From positions 310,001 to 374,000 of the forward strand of contig NZ_JAGDYP010000002.1 in NCBI RefSeq assembly GCF_017565765.1: a stretch of DNA of 64,000 nt, written 5' to 3'. The position numbers and the translations under genes were made by a program. Positions within the stretch are counted from its first letter, which is position 1. The number at the start of each line of letters is the position of its first letter. Shown here one piece after another: positions 9,720-19,001 of the stretch. The DNA is from Capnocytophaga bilenii. GTDB taxonomy: Bacteria > Bacteroidota > Bacteroidia > Flavobacteriales > Flavobacteriaceae. Below the pieces are notes generated by a model, which had not been told where the DNA came from, made no database searches, and was given only the letters and a program-made list of their open reading frames with translations.

Positions 9720-12293
9720 CTAAAACGGATAATTAATACCAAAATTAAACACAATATCGCGCAGCTGTACGTTCTTAATCCATCGGTCGCCGATGTCCCC
9801 CGTAGGCACATAAGTAGGTAGCCCCATATCCAGCCTAATAACAAAAAAGTTAAAGTCATAACGCACCCCCAAGCCTGTGCTTAGCCCCACATCTTTTAGT
9901 GATGAAAATCCCTTAAACTTATTTTCCTCAAAACGCGTATTATCAGCCACATTCCAAATATTTCCCACATCGGCAAACAAAGCACCTTTAATAGCACCCA
10001 AGATAGGAAAACGATATTCACCATTGAGCGTAAGCTTCATATTAGCCTCGTTGTAATCAAAAAAAGAATGACTACTACCCGGTCCCAGCCTATAAGCCTT
10101 AAAACCTCTATTATCGGTAGTACCCCCAGCAAAATAACTCTGCGAGAAAGGAATGTTGTCCGAGTTGCCATAAGGAATAGCAACCCCCAAAAACGACCGG
10201 AATGCCAGCGAACTTTGTTTGCCTATAGGAAAATGCTTGATGTAATCCAGCTCTACCTTTGCATATTGAGCGTATTCTACCCCGAAAATTTTATTTTTGT
10301 CATTCTTATTATCTACCACGTTATACATCGTATAAAGCAAATTTAGCAGCCCACCAGCCGCCTCACCCTTGATGCGAAACTGCGAAAAATCACGTTCAAA
10401 AAACTTCGATTTACTGTTGATGATATACGTAAAGCTCGAAGAAACAATAAAGTCATTGTTAATAATCCTATTCATTCGTTCCAAAACACCAAAGAAAGGT
10501 ACATAATCATCAGAATTTAGGATAGTATTGCCCCTCAATATATCTTCCATAAACAAATAAGCCCCCCTTGCAGGCGTTAAATTCCCTCTATTATCCACAT
10601 AATTACTACCCAAATGGTATTTGCGAGCAATAGCATTCAGTTTTTCATAAGTACTTTGGTAAATATTGAAAAAGTTAAGCGGATTTAAGTTGTTTACGTA
10701 CTGCACATTCACAAGGTCAAAAATAGCCTTATCTTTTTGTTTGTGAGGATTCCACACATAGCGCAAAATCCCCGATGAGGTACGTTTATCCAGCCCTATA
10801 TTCTTTTGGTAACTCACCCCCGTTTGAAAAATTGTTTGAGGAGTCATATAGTAAGGAATGAGCCTTTCGGTATTAAGCGGAAACATTATAGACGGGAAAA
10901 TCAACCGAATATCACCACTAATTTCCGAAGTGTTAAAAAAGTGAGTGTCATTCAGCGAAGGTTGAGCCGCAAATGTACCTTGCAAGTTCAATTCCAAAGT
11001 CTCAGCCCCTCTGAAAATATTACGAGCCGAAAACGAAGTCCCAAGCCCAATACCAATAGCCTCAATTTCCGACCGCTTAATTTCACTATTAACCCGCAAT
11101 GAAAATTTATCTAAAGCCGAAAGATAAACATTAGCATCCAATTTATTTTCAAGCGTATCTACCGTAGCATATTTAAAATCGATATTCGGATAGCGAAACA
11201 CACGCAAGTTATTTAGCTGTTTATAAGTATTGCCACGTTTCAAGTCAGAATACACCTGCCCGTGCTTAAAATCCAAAGCGTGAGCCAGCACCTTAGGGCG
11301 ATAGCGCAACTTGTCTTTGTAATAAATCACAATATTCTTATACGCCAAAGAGTCCATAGCCGCTTTGGCGCTACCCGTCTCATAGTCAGTATACACCCTT
11401 ATTTTGTTCAGCCTGTGCACTTTGTATTTTTTCTGAGTAATCACATCGCCATCACGCTCTATCAAGTCGCCTATGATTGTTGTAACCTGTAATTTCCTAT
11501 CTTTAGAAGTCCCCACAGTATCGCGCACCACCTCAAAGCCTATAGAACTTTGCTGGAAGGTATAAAAACCATTATTCCTGAAAAGCTCGTAAAGTCGCGC
11601 CTTTTCAGCCGAGAAATCAGCCAACTGATAAGCATCGCCCGTTTTCAAAATACGTTTGCTTATATATTTTTGATATACAGAATCTATTTGAGGCGAAGAG
11701 ATAGACGTCTTCAAGCTGTCAATCAAATAACGGTCGCCAGTATTGATGTAATAGCCCACCAAAGCATATTTGTCGTGCTGGTTTTGTTTCAGGAAAATAC
11801 TATCTTTCACCTTAGCGTTGAAGTAACCAATACTTTTAAAGTAAGCCCCCAGCTGTTTAGTACTTTTGCGCACCATAGCAGTATCCAATACCGAAGGAGC
11901 TTCGCCTATACGCATCAGCTGTCGGTCTATTCCCGATACCAAAAAAGACTTTTGCAGTCTGCCCACTTGTTTTTCAGAAAGCAATCCATTCAGGAAGCGA
12001 TGCCAGCGAGGGTGCTTTTCCAGCCACAAGTCAAAATCCTTTTCAGCATCAGGGTTTCCCCAGTTGTATATATACAAGCTTAGCGGCATACCCAGCACGT
12101 ATGAATTGGGTTTTTGCAGTACAAAGTTATTCACTTTACTGTCATCAGTAGGCACTCCGTTTATATAAGCAGTATAGTTGCGCAGTAAAACTTTATTTTC
12201 AGGCACCCGTTTAGAAACCTCACAACCAGCAGAGAGCAGCAATCCCCCTATAGTACCGCTTAGAAATAATATTTTTAAAAGAAAGTTTTTCAC
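9720..12293 (-). CDS. tamL: TamL-like BamA/TamA-family outer-membrane lipoprotein
   Basis: About 857 residues from a GTG start at 12293. The N-terminus is a lipoprotein signal ending LLLSAGC (Cys24). POTRA-like regions follow, and the C-terminal half is an Omp85 beta-barrel rich in alternating hydrophobics, with FAGGTTDNRGF and a terminal NFGINYPF carrying the C-terminal Phe. Bacteroidota TamL proteins have this lipoprotein plus barrel build and work with TamB in outer-membrane assembly. Longer upstream in-frame starts would run through the intergenic 11-nt repeats and bury the signal peptide, so they are unlikely. No tamB is adjacent; a PAP2 gene follows. Confidence 0.85.
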   Translation of the reverse strand: MKNFLLKILFLSGTIGGLLLSAGCEVSKRVPENKVLLRNYTAYINGVPTDDSKVNNFVLQKPNSYVLGMPLSLYIYNWGNPDAEKDFDLWLEKHPRWHRFLNGLLSEKQVGRLQKSFLVSGIDRQLMRIGEAPSVLDTAMVRKSTKQLGAYFKSIGYFNAKVKDSIFLKQNQHDKYALVGYYINTGDRYLIDSLKTSISSPQIDSVYQKYISKRILKTGDAYQLADFSAEKARLYELFRNNGFYTFQQSSIGFEVVRDTVGTSKDRKLQVTTIIGDLIERDGDVITQKKYKVHRLNKIRVYTDYETGSAKAAMDSLAYKNIVIYYKDKLRYRPKVLAHALDFKHGQVYSDLKRGNTYKQLNNLRVFRYPNIDFKYATVDTLENKLDANVYLSALDKFSLRVNSEIKRSEIEAIGIGLGTSFSARNIFRGAETLELNLQGTFAAQPSLNDTHFFNTSEISGDIRLIFPSIMFPLNTERLIPYYMTPQTIFQTGVSYQKNIGLDKRTSSGILRYVWNPHKQKDKAIFDLVNVQYVNNLNPLNFFNIYQSTYEKLNAIARKYHLGSNYVDNRGNLTPARGAYLFMEDILRGNTILNSDDYVPFFGVLERMNRIINNDFIVSSSFTYIINSKSKFFERDFSQFRIKGEAAGGLLNLLYTMYNVVDNKNDKNKIFGVEYAQYAKVELDYIKHFPIGKQSSLAFRSFLGVAIPYGNSDNIPFSQSYFAGGTTDNRGFKAYRLGPGSSHSFFDYNEANMKLTLNGEYRFPILGAIKGALFADVGNIWNVADNTRFEENKFKGFSSLKDVGLSTGLGVRYDFNFFVIRLDMGLPTYVPTGDIGDRWIKNVQLRDIVFNFGINYPF

Positions 12294-12311
12294 TATATAG
12301 ATTTTAGGGCT

Positions 12312-12319
12312 CAAAATTA
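12312..12319 (-). promoter_or_regulatory. Possible -7 box of tamL
   Basis: TAATTTTG on the minus strand, 18 bases upstream of the GTG start. Fits TAnnTTTG, but no clear -33 element. Confidence 0.4.
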
Positions 12320-12407
12320 CAAAACAATTAGTAATTAGCAAAAAAAAATAGTTGTTAGTCCTCCGCGCCAATTCAAAATTCAAAATACAAAATTCATAAT
12401 TTCCCCC

Positions 12408-12504
12408 AGCGAACCCTGAGCGAAGGTTGAGCGAAGGTTGAGCGAAGGTTAAGCGAAGGATAAGCGAAGGATAAAAGCTTGTGCGGCTCGCACCGAAGGA
12501 TAAA
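12408..12504. repeat. Tandem 11-nt repeat array (AGCGAAGGWTR) with GTGCGGCTCGC element
   Basis: Six 11-nt units run from 12408 to 12473 (first unit degenerate AGCGAACCCTG, then AGCGAAGGTTG and AGCGAAGGATA types), followed by a GTGCGGCTCGC motif at 12481-12491 and one more CGAAGGATA. The same unit occurs inverted at 46504-46558 and again at 55088-55120. It sits between the divergent tamL and lyase-like genes. Confidence 0.85.
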
Positions 12505-12541
12505 AGATTACCACATAAATTAATCATTAAACATTATTTTG

Positions 12542-12549
12542 TATCTTTG
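12542..12549 (+). promoter_or_regulatory. -7 box of the ammonia-lyase-like gene
   Basis: TATCTTTG, 30 bases before the ATG at 12580. Confidence 0.6.
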
Positions 12550-12579
12550 CCGAAGAAAAAAACTCCATAAAATACCCCT

Positions 12580-13977
12580 ATGACACACTACATCTCAAAC
12601 CAAGTACTTGTATTAGAGCAAATAGAAGCTCTTATTGAAAGCAACAGCCAGCTAAAATTATCCGAAGAAGCCCTGCTCAATATCCAAAAATGTCAGCATT
12701 TCCTGCAAAATGCCTGCAATACCCCACCACTACAATACCTCACACAGTTGGAAGGCAAGCAACACCAGCTTTTGCGCAACTACGCCTGCGGTATAGGTAG
12801 CAAGCTGCCCAACCACATTGTCAAACTAATGCTCCTCTTAAAAATACAATCTTTATCATATGGTTATAGCGGCGTACGATTAGAAGTTGTACAACGCCTG
12901 ATAGACTTCTACAACCAAGAAGTTTACCCCGTAGTCTATACCAAAGATATTCCTGATGAGCGCATCGCACTCGCACACCTTTCCCTGCCACTCTTCGGCG
13001 AAGGCGAAGTCTCTATACAACAAAAAACCTATGCAGCACAAGAATTACAAGCCAAATATGGCTGGCAACCCCTATCACTTACCCCACGCGAAGCCGAAGC
13101 ACTCATCAACGGCACCCAACTTACCACTGCCTATTGTGCCTACAACCTCATCAAAGCACTTAAAATCATACAATGGGCAGATATAGTAGCCTCTATATCT
13201 ACCCAAGTATTTGGAGGTAGCTTAACAAACTTCTCACCAGCCATACAAATTGTACGCCCCCATAAAGGACTTATAGAAACCACCGAACACCTTCGCAACC
13301 TTCTCAGCACCCACACCGCTCCTGCTGAGAATAACGATTTTAAAATCCTCCCCGAAGCGTTCAGCTCTATACCCCAAATACACGGTGCCGTGCGCGAAAC
13401 CATCGCCTCTATACGAAAAGTTATCAAAACCGAAATCAACTCAGCTACCGATAACCCCATACTGTTTCACGAAAACAAAGAAGTCATCTTTGGAGGGAAC
13501 TCACACACACTCCCACTATCCCTCAGTATGGATTTTCTCGCTATTACCCTCACCAGCTTAGGCAACATCAGCGAGCGCCGCGTATTCTACCTAATCACCA
13601 AACACCAAGAACAAAGTGAGCTGATAGAATATCCTATATTCCAACGAATTATTGAAGGAATTTTAAATGAAAACAGACGGCTATCCACACCATCAAGCAT
13701 AGAAAGCCCTATTTTGTTTGAAAAATCAATAGATATTAAAGGAATGGGAGGAAGTGCAGCCGTAAAATGCGAACAAATCATTCGTAATATAGAACAAATA
13801 TTAGCAATAGAGCTCATTTTGGCAGCTTCAGTATGGAAAATGAGGAAAATATCTTCCTATTCAGCTATATTTGAAGAATATTTATCCTTTATGGCAGCAA
13901 ATGAAGGAGATAACACTCTAAAGCAAAAAATAGAAAACACCCTATCCTTCTTTAATAAATGCAAAGACAACATTTAA
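12580..13977 (+). CDS. Histidine/aromatic ammonia-lyase homologue lacking the MIO motif
   Basis: A 465-residue protein clearly of the ammonia-lyase fold: LTPREAEALINGTQ (166-180), PQIHGAVRE (265-273), EINSATDNPI (285-294), FGGNSH (304-309) and SLGNISERRV match conserved HAL/PAL positions. The active site is gone. Where the family has G-x-x-G-A-S-G-D-L-A-P-L, this protein reads VVYTKDIPDERIALAHL (118-134), so the Ala-Ser-Gly that forms the MIO cofactor is deleted. The catalytic Tyr/Arg segment is replaced by ILPEAFSSI (257-265), and the N-terminal Y-G-x-N-T-G loop is absent. The frame is intact and has a promoter, so it is probably a maintained pseudoenzyme rather than a decaying gene. Function unknown. 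Confidence 0.8.
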   Translation: MTHYISNQVLVLEQIEALIESNSQLKLSEEALLNIQKCQHFLQNACNTPPLQYLTQLEGKQHQLLRNYACGIGSKLPNHIVKLMLLLKIQSLSYGYSGVRLEVVQRLIDFYNQEVYPVVYTKDIPDERIALAHLSLPLFGEGEVSIQQKTYAAQELQAKYGWQPLSLTPREAEALINGTQLTTAYCAYNLIKALKIIQWADIVASISTQVFGGSLTNFSPAIQIVRPHKGLIETTEHLRNLLSTHTAPAENNDFKILPEAFSSIPQIHGAVRETIASIRKVIKTEINSATDNPILFHENKEVIFGGNSHTLPLSLSMDFLAITLTSLGNISERRVFYLITKHQEQSELIEYPIFQRIIEGILNENRRLSTPSSIESPILFEKSIDIKGMGGSAAVKCEQIIRNIEQILAIELILAASVWKMRKISSYSAIFEEYLSFMAANEGDNTLKQKIENTLSFFNKCKDNI

Positions 13978-14034
13978 TAACAAATACAACTAAAAAACAA
14001 TGTACGTTTTTTTGCACATCACCATTTAATTCCC

Positions 14035-14042
14035 TACCTTTG
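14035..14042 (+). promoter_or_regulatory. -7 box of fhs
   Basis: TACCTTTG with a TTG about 21 bases upstream (TTTTTTTGCAC near 14011), 21 bases before the fhs ATG. Confidence 0.7.
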
Positions 14043-14063
14043 CCCTGAAAAAAATTAAGCAAT

Positions 14064-15731
14064 ATGACAGACCTTGAAATCGCTCAAAACGCAACGCTAC
14101 TCCCTGTAAAAGAAATAGCTAAAAAGCTAAATATCAACGAAGATGATATAGACCCTTACGGAAAGTATAAAGCTAAACTCCCTCTGCACCTTATAGATGC
14201 CCAAAAGATAAAAAATAGCAAATTGGTGCTTGTTACCGCTATTACCCCTACACCAGCAGGCGAAGGCAAAACTACTGTGAGCATTGGGCTTACCGAAGGA
14301 CTTAATAAAATTGGCAAAAAAGCCATCGCCGTATTGCGCGAACCTTCATTAGGTCCCGTATTTGGCATCAAAGGGGGTGCTGCGGGCGGTGGATACTCGC
14401 AAGTAGTGCCTATGGAAGATATTAATCTCCACTTCACAGGCGATTTTTCTGCTATTGAAAAAGCCAACAACCTCCTTTCGGCAGTTATTGATAACAATAT
14501 CCAAAGCAAAACACACAGCATCGGTATAGACCCTCGCACCGTAGTATGGAAACGCGTAATGGATATGAATGATCGTGCTCTACGCCATATCGTAGTAGGC
14601 TTAGGCGGAAGTACTCACGGCGTACCACGCGAAGACGGCTTCAATATCACCCCTGCCTCAGAAATTATGGCTATCCTATGCCTCGCCGAAAACTTCTCCG
14701 ACCTGAAGAGGCGTATTGGGAATATCTACGTAGGAAAAAAGTTTGACGGGACTCCTGTTTTTGCACGCGACCTCAAAGTTGTAGGAGCTATGGCTCTGCT
14801 ACTAAAAGAAGCTATCAAGCCCAATTTGGTACAAACCTTAGAAAACAACCCCGCTATATTGCACGGAGGTCCTTTTGCAAGCATTGCTCAAGGCACCAAT
14901 ACTGTTTTGGCTACCAAAATGGGACTTTCTTTAGCCGACTATGTAGTAACGGAAGCGGGCTTTGGTGCCGACTTGGGGGCTGAAAAGTTCCTCAATATCA
15001 AATGTGTATCGGCAGGGTTAGCCCCCAATGCTGCTGTAATTGTAGCTACTATACGTGCGCTACGCCACCACGGAGGTGCTAAAAAAGAAGAATACAATAC
15101 CCCCGATTTGCAAAAAGTGAAACTCGGTATTGCAAATCTTGAAAAACACATAGAAAACATACAACAATTTGGGCTTAAGGCTGTAGTAGCTATTAACTAC
15201 TTTCCTCACGATAACGATGAGGAAATCGCTTTTGTACAAGAATTTTGTAAACAAAAAGGGGTAGAAGCCATCGTAAGCAAAGGCTTTTCTGAAGGGGGCG
15301 AAGGCACTAAAGCACTCGCACAAGCTGTAGTAGCCATAGCCGAAAGCAACGAAAGCCATTTCCAACCTCTTTACGACCACCAAGCAAGCATAGAAGATAA
15401 AATAGCAACCATAGCCACCAAAATATACGGAGCTCGACAAGTACATTACAGTAGCAAAGCCCTAAGTCAGCTAAAACAAATTAACAAATTAGGCTTTGAT
15501 AAGCTACCGGTATGCATCGTAAAAACGCCAAAATCATTGAGCGATGACGAAAAGAAACTTGCCCGTCCCGCCGATTTTGATGTAACGGTACGCGAGTTTG
15601 AATTTGCCTCTGGTGCAGGCTTTGTAATCCCAATTTTAGGCGATACGGTACGTATGCCAGGACTGCCAAGTGTGCCTGCTGCCGAAGGTATGGATATAGA
15701 TGATGAAGGCATCATCACAGGCTTGTCGTAA
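14064..15731 (+). CDS. fhs: Formate-tetrahydrofolate ligase
   Basis: A 555-residue enzyme that joins formate to tetrahydrofolate using ATP, giving 10-formyl-THF for one-carbon metabolism. The N-terminal ATP-binding loop reads TPTPAGEGKTTVSIGL (about 62-77), and the family signatures PSLGPVFGIKGGAAGGGY and LHFTGDFSAI follow. Length agrees with the usual 555-560. Single gene with its own promoter; folD is not in the window. Cytoplasmic. Confidence 0.96.
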   Translation: MTDLEIAQNATLLPVKEIAKKLNINEDDIDPYGKYKAKLPLHLIDAQKIKNSKLVLVTAITPTPAGEGKTTVSIGLTEGLNKIGKKAIAVLREPSLGPVFGIKGGAAGGGYSQVVPMEDINLHFTGDFSAIEKANNLLSAVIDNNIQSKTHSIGIDPRTVVWKRVMDMNDRALRHIVVGLGGSTHGVPREDGFNITPASEIMAILCLAENFSDLKRRIGNIYVGKKFDGTPVFARDLKVVGAMALLLKEAIKPNLVQTLENNPAILHGGPFASIAQGTNTVLATKMGLSLADYVVTEAGFGADLGAEKFLNIKCVSAGLAPNAAVIVATIRALRHHGGAKKEEYNTPDLQKVKLGIANLEKHIENIQQFGLKAVVAINYFPHDNDEEIAFVQEFCKQKGVEAIVSKGFSEGGEGTKALAQAVVAIAESNESHFQPLYDHQASIEDKIATIATKIYGARQVHYSSKALSQLKQINKLGFDKLPVCIVKTPKSLSDDEKKLARPADFDVTVREFEFASGAGFVIPILGDTVRMPGLPSVPAAEGMDIDDEGIITGLS

Positions 15732-15776
15732 TTGTTAAAATTGTTAATGTTTTGTTACCAATTACGTTATTTTTTG

Positions 15777-15784
15777 TACTTTTG
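15777..15784 (+). promoter_or_regulatory. -7 box of the exbB-exbD-tonB-folC operon
   Basis: TACTTTTG with TTTG around 15751 (about 22-base spacing), 32 bases before the exbB start. Confidence 0.65.
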
Positions 15785-15816
15785 CAAGATTTTAAAAGAT
15801 AAATTATTAAAGAAAA

Positions 15817-16521
15817 ATGTTAGGATTGCAAACTACAGCTACAGCTGCCGCAGCAGCTGCGAACGACACTGCACAAGCAGCCCAAGAGAAAACACTTTCA
15901 ATTATGGATATGATTGTAGGAGGAGGAGCTGCAAACGTTATTATCATTGGCATTCTTTTTGTTATGCTAGGGGTAGCACTTTATATTTACTTTGAACGCT
16001 TGCTGGCTATCAGGGCAGTATCTAAAGTAGATAATACTTTCATATACAAAATACGCGACAATATCGCTTCAGGAAAAATTGAAGCTGCTAAGTTGCTTTG
16101 TGCTCAATCCAACTTGCCTGCAGCACGCCTTATAGAAAAAGGTATATCACGCATAGGCAAGCCATTAGAGGATATCAACAAAGCTATTGAAAATGCAGGT
16201 ACACTCGAGGTATATAAGTTAGAAAAGAATACAGCTATTTTAGCTACCATAGCAGGGGCAGGTCCTATGATAGGCTTCTTGGGTACTGTAGTGGGGATGA
16301 TACTTTCGTTTCACGAAATGGCAAGTGCTGGTGGGCAAGCCGAAATGGGTGCTTTAGCAGGCGGTATTTATACTGCAATGACCACTACCGTAGCAGGACT
16401 TATTGTTGGGATTATTGCCTATGTAGGCTACAACCACTTGGTAGTAAATACTGATAAGGTTGTACATACAATGGAAGCTAATGCAGTAGACTTTTTAGAC
16501 CTATTGAACGAACCTTTTTAA
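15817..16521 (+). CDS. exbB: ExbB/TolQ-family proton channel subunit
   Basis: A 234-residue inner-membrane protein. After an Ala/Thr-rich N-terminus it has a transmembrane helix (about 34-56), a cytoplasmic segment, and two more helices (about 144-166 and 183-206) in the MotA/TolQ/ExbB domain, with the typical TIAGAGPMIGFLGTVVGMI stretch. With ExbD it converts proton flow into work for TonB-dependent import. First gene of a tight operon exbB-exbD-tonB-folC. Confidence 0.92.
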   Translation: MLGLQTTATAAAAAANDTAQAAQEKTLSIMDMIVGGGAANVIIIGILFVMLGVALYIYFERLLAIRAVSKVDNTFIYKIRDNIASGKIEAAKLLCAQSNLPAARLIEKGISRIGKPLEDINKAIENAGTLEVYKLEKNTAILATIAGAGPMIGFLGTVVGMILSFHEMASAGGQAEMGALAGGIYTAMTTTVAGLIVGIIAYVGYNHLVVNTDKVVHTMEANAVDFLDLLNEPF

Positions 16522-16533
16522 AACAAGCTATCT

Positions 16534-16920
16534 ATGAAGATAAAAAGCCGAAATAAGGTAAGTCCAGAGTTCAGTATGTCGTCTATGACCGACATAGTGT
16601 TCCTATTGCTTGTATTCTTTATGATTACAGCCAATAGCCCCAATGCACTCGATTTGCTACTGCCTAAGGCAAAAGGAAAATCTACTAACACGCAAAACGT
16701 ATCGGTAAGTATAGATAAGAACCTAAACTTCTTTGTTGATAAAAAACAAATCAATGCCGAGAACTTAGAATCTGAACTAAAAACAGCCCTCAATGGTGTA
16801 GAAAACCCTACAATCATTTTGCGTGTAGAAGAAAGTGTGCCTATAGAAAATGCCGTAACCGTAATGGATGTAGCCAACCAAAACCAATACAAAGTTATTT
16901 TGGCAGTACGTCCCAAATAA
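16534..16920 (+). CDS. exbD: ExbD/TolR-family protein
   Basis: A 128-residue protein with a short cytoplasmic N-terminus, one transmembrane helix (about 16-34, starting after SSMTDIVFLLLVFFMI) that contains the conserved membrane Asp (SMTD), and a periplasmic domain. Partner of ExbB in the TonB energising complex. Lies 12 bases after exbB and 9 bases before tonB. Confidence 0.92.
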   Translation: MKIKSRNKVSPEFSMSSMTDIVFLLLVFFMITANSPNALDLLLPKAKGKSTNTQNVSVSIDKNLNFFVDKKQINAENLESELKTALNGVENPTIILRVEESVPIENAVTVMDVANQNQYKVILAVRPK

Positions 16921-16929
16921 AATTACTTT

Positions 16930-17745
16930 ATGAGTTTCATTAAAACAGAATACGAAAAAAAATCATTTGCTATTACTTTATTGGTAATGGGGCTATTGGT
17001 GCTTTTACTTTTTTTGGCAGGAATGCGCTATTTAGACCCCGCACCCGAAAGCGGTGTGGAAGTAGTCTATGGTATAGATTTGGAAGGCTCTGGCAAGTAT
17101 ACTCCTCCCCCCTCACTGCCTAAGCAAGAAGAAATACCTACCCCCAACACCCAACCTGAAGAGGCTACCTCGCCCGAGGTAAAAGAGAACCTATTGGCAC
17201 AAGATAACGACGAAGAAGTAGCTGTCCCCGAAGTACCTAAAAAACAAGAAAAAAAGAAAGAAACCCCTAAAGAAGAAAAAGAAACTCCTAAACAACAAAA
17301 GCCTTCACGAGAGGCATCGGATGCGCTTTCTAATATATTAGGAGCTGCCAATGCAGGTGGCAATAATACAGGAGGACAAGGCGATTCTAACCACTATGGC
17401 TATCAAGGGAAAATAGATGGTAGCCAGTACGCCGACAGTTATTATGGTGCTGGTGGTGGAGGTAATACCGGCAAAGGTTGGGGGCTGAAAGGGCGCACCA
17501 TTGCTTCGCAAGGAGAAGTACTACAAGATTGTAATGAAGAGGGGCGCGTAGTGGTGCAAATAGAAGTAGACCGCAGTGGCAAGGTAGTAAAAGCTACCCC
17601 TGGAGTAAAGGGTACTAATAGCCCTGCTAAATGCCTTTGGGAAGCAGCCGAAAAAACCGCCTATAAGCATACTTGGAACGCCGATCAAAACGCTCCTATA
17701 CGACAAGTAGGCTTCATCGTAGTTAATTTTAAATTAAGAGAATAA
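16930..17745 (+). CDS. tonB: TonB-like energy transducer
   Basis: A 271-residue protein with one N-terminal transmembrane helix (about 14-32), a long Pro/Glu/Lys-rich spacer (about 55-135, with repeated KKQEKKKE-like stretches), a Gly/Asn-rich hinge and a C-terminal TonB-like domain (about 180-271) containing GRVVVQIEVDRSGKV and ending in VNFKLRE. It would span the periplasm and contact TonB-dependent receptors. Context with exbB and exbD supports the call. Confidence 0.88.
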   Translation: MSFIKTEYEKKSFAITLLVMGLLVLLLFLAGMRYLDPAPESGVEVVYGIDLEGSGKYTPPPSLPKQEEIPTPNTQPEEATSPEVKENLLAQDNDEEVAVPEVPKKQEKKKETPKEEKETPKQQKPSREASDALSNILGAANAGGNNTGGQGDSNHYGYQGKIDGSQYADSYYGAGGGGNTGKGWGLKGRTIASQGEVLQDCNEEGRVVVQIEVDRSGKVVKATPGVKGTNSPAKCLWEAAEKTAYKHTWNADQNAPIRQVGFIVVNFKLRE

Positions 17746-17748
17746 AAA

Positions 17749-18966
17749 GTGAATTATCAAGAAACACTAACTTGGATGTTTGCCCAACTACCAATGTTTC
17801 AATCACAGGGGCGAGCAGCACTGAATAACAAACTCGATAATATAATAAGCTTTACCAACTATTTGGGCAATCCTGAAAAACAATTGCGCACGGTGCATAT
17901 AGCAGGCACTAATGGTAAAGGCTCTTCCAGTAGTATGATAGCTTCTATACTTCAGGAAGCAGGATATAAGGTAGGGCTTTACACTTCACCGCATTTGAAA
18001 GACTTCAAAGAGCGTATCAAAATAAATGGGAAAGAAATAAGTGAGCAATATGTAGTAGATTTTATAGCTAAACACAAACCTTACTTAGAGAATTTTAAGC
18101 TCTCGTTCTTCGAGATGACTGTAGGGCTAGCCTTTAGCTACTTTGCCGAAGAGAAAGTAGATATAGCAGTTGTTGAAGTAGGCTTAGGCGGCAGGTTTGA
18201 TTCTACTAATATTATCACACCAGATGTCTGCCTTATTACCAACATCTCTAAAGACCATACTGATATATTGGGGAATACACTTGCCGAAATAGCTTTTGAA
18301 AAAGCTGGTATCATCAAGTATGAAACACCTGTGGTAATAAGCGAATATCAAGAAGAAACAGCCCCTGTATTCATACAAAAGGCTGAAGCGCAAAAAGCAC
18401 CTATTCTCTTTGCCGATAAAACTATATCTACTACCTTCACCACCGATTTACAGGGTAGTTACCAAGAGAAGAACATCAAAGGAGTTGTTGCTGTTATACA
18501 GCTAATGATAGATAAAGGTTGGGCAATAAGTACAGCGAATATAAGTGAAGGATTGATGCACGTAGTTCGCAATACCCATCTACAAGGTAGGTGGCAAACG
18601 CTTAGCGAGCACCCCACAATAGTATGTGATACAGGGCATAACATCGGAGGGCTTACTTATGTAGTTGAACAACTTAAAAAACAACAATATACCCACCTTC
18701 ATATAGTATTAGGCTTTGTAAAAGAGAAAGATGTAAATGCTGTATTAGCACTCTTTCCTCGTGAGGCTACTTATTACTTCTGTAGCCCACATATAGCAAG
18801 AGGATTGGATGTAACTACACTACACCAAATAGCTACCAGCAAAGGACTGCAAGGCGAGGCTTACCCCTCAGTAGCAGAAGCTTTGGCAGCTGCCAAAGCC
18901 AATGCCACAACTACCGACTTTATCTTCGTAGGTGGCAGTACCTTTGTAGTGGCAGAAGTTTTATAA
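17749..18966 (+). CDS. folC: Bifunctional folylpolyglutamate/dihydrofolate synthase
   Basis: A 405-residue Mur-ligase-family enzyme that adds glutamate to (dihydro)folates. The P-loop HIAGTNGKGSSSSM (about 49-62), SPHLKDFKERIKING, and the VEVGLGGRFDSTN plus ITNISKDHTDILG signatures are all present. The start is GTG at 17749, three bases after tonB, giving the family's usual N-terminus N-Y-x-E-T-L-x-W-M-F. Last gene of the exbB operon; ends in a bidirectional terminator. Confidence 0.95.
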   Translation: MNYQETLTWMFAQLPMFQSQGRAALNNKLDNIISFTNYLGNPEKQLRTVHIAGTNGKGSSSSMIASILQEAGYKVGLYTSPHLKDFKERIKINGKEISEQYVVDFIAKHKPYLENFKLSFFEMTVGLAFSYFAEEKVDIAVVEVGLGGRFDSTNIITPDVCLITNISKDHTDILGNTLAEIAFEKAGIIKYETPVVISEYQEETAPVFIQKAEAQKAPILFADKTISTTFTTDLQGSYQEKNIKGVVAVIQLMIDKGWAISTANISEGLMHVVRNTHLQGRWQTLSEHPTIVCDTGHNIGGLTYVVEQLKKQQYTHLHIVLGFVKEKDVNAVLALFPREATYYFCSPHIARGLDVTTLHQIATSKGLQGEAYPSVAEALAAAKANATTTDFIFVGGSTFVVAEVL

Positions 18967-18998
18967 AAAAAGCTACCTTTTTAGGGTAGCTTTTTTTG
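18965..18998. terminator. Bidirectional terminator between folC and manC
   Basis: Symmetric hairpin AAAAAAAGCTACC / GGGTAGCTTTTTTT immediately after the folC stop; it also serves the convergent manC. Confidence 0.9.
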
Positions 18999-19001
18999 TC
19001 T

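Noticed and set aside
9720-12527. Longer N-terminus of tamL reaching into the 11-nt repeats
   Set aside because: The lipoprotein signal starts at 12293 and the extra 78 residues translate intergenic repeats.
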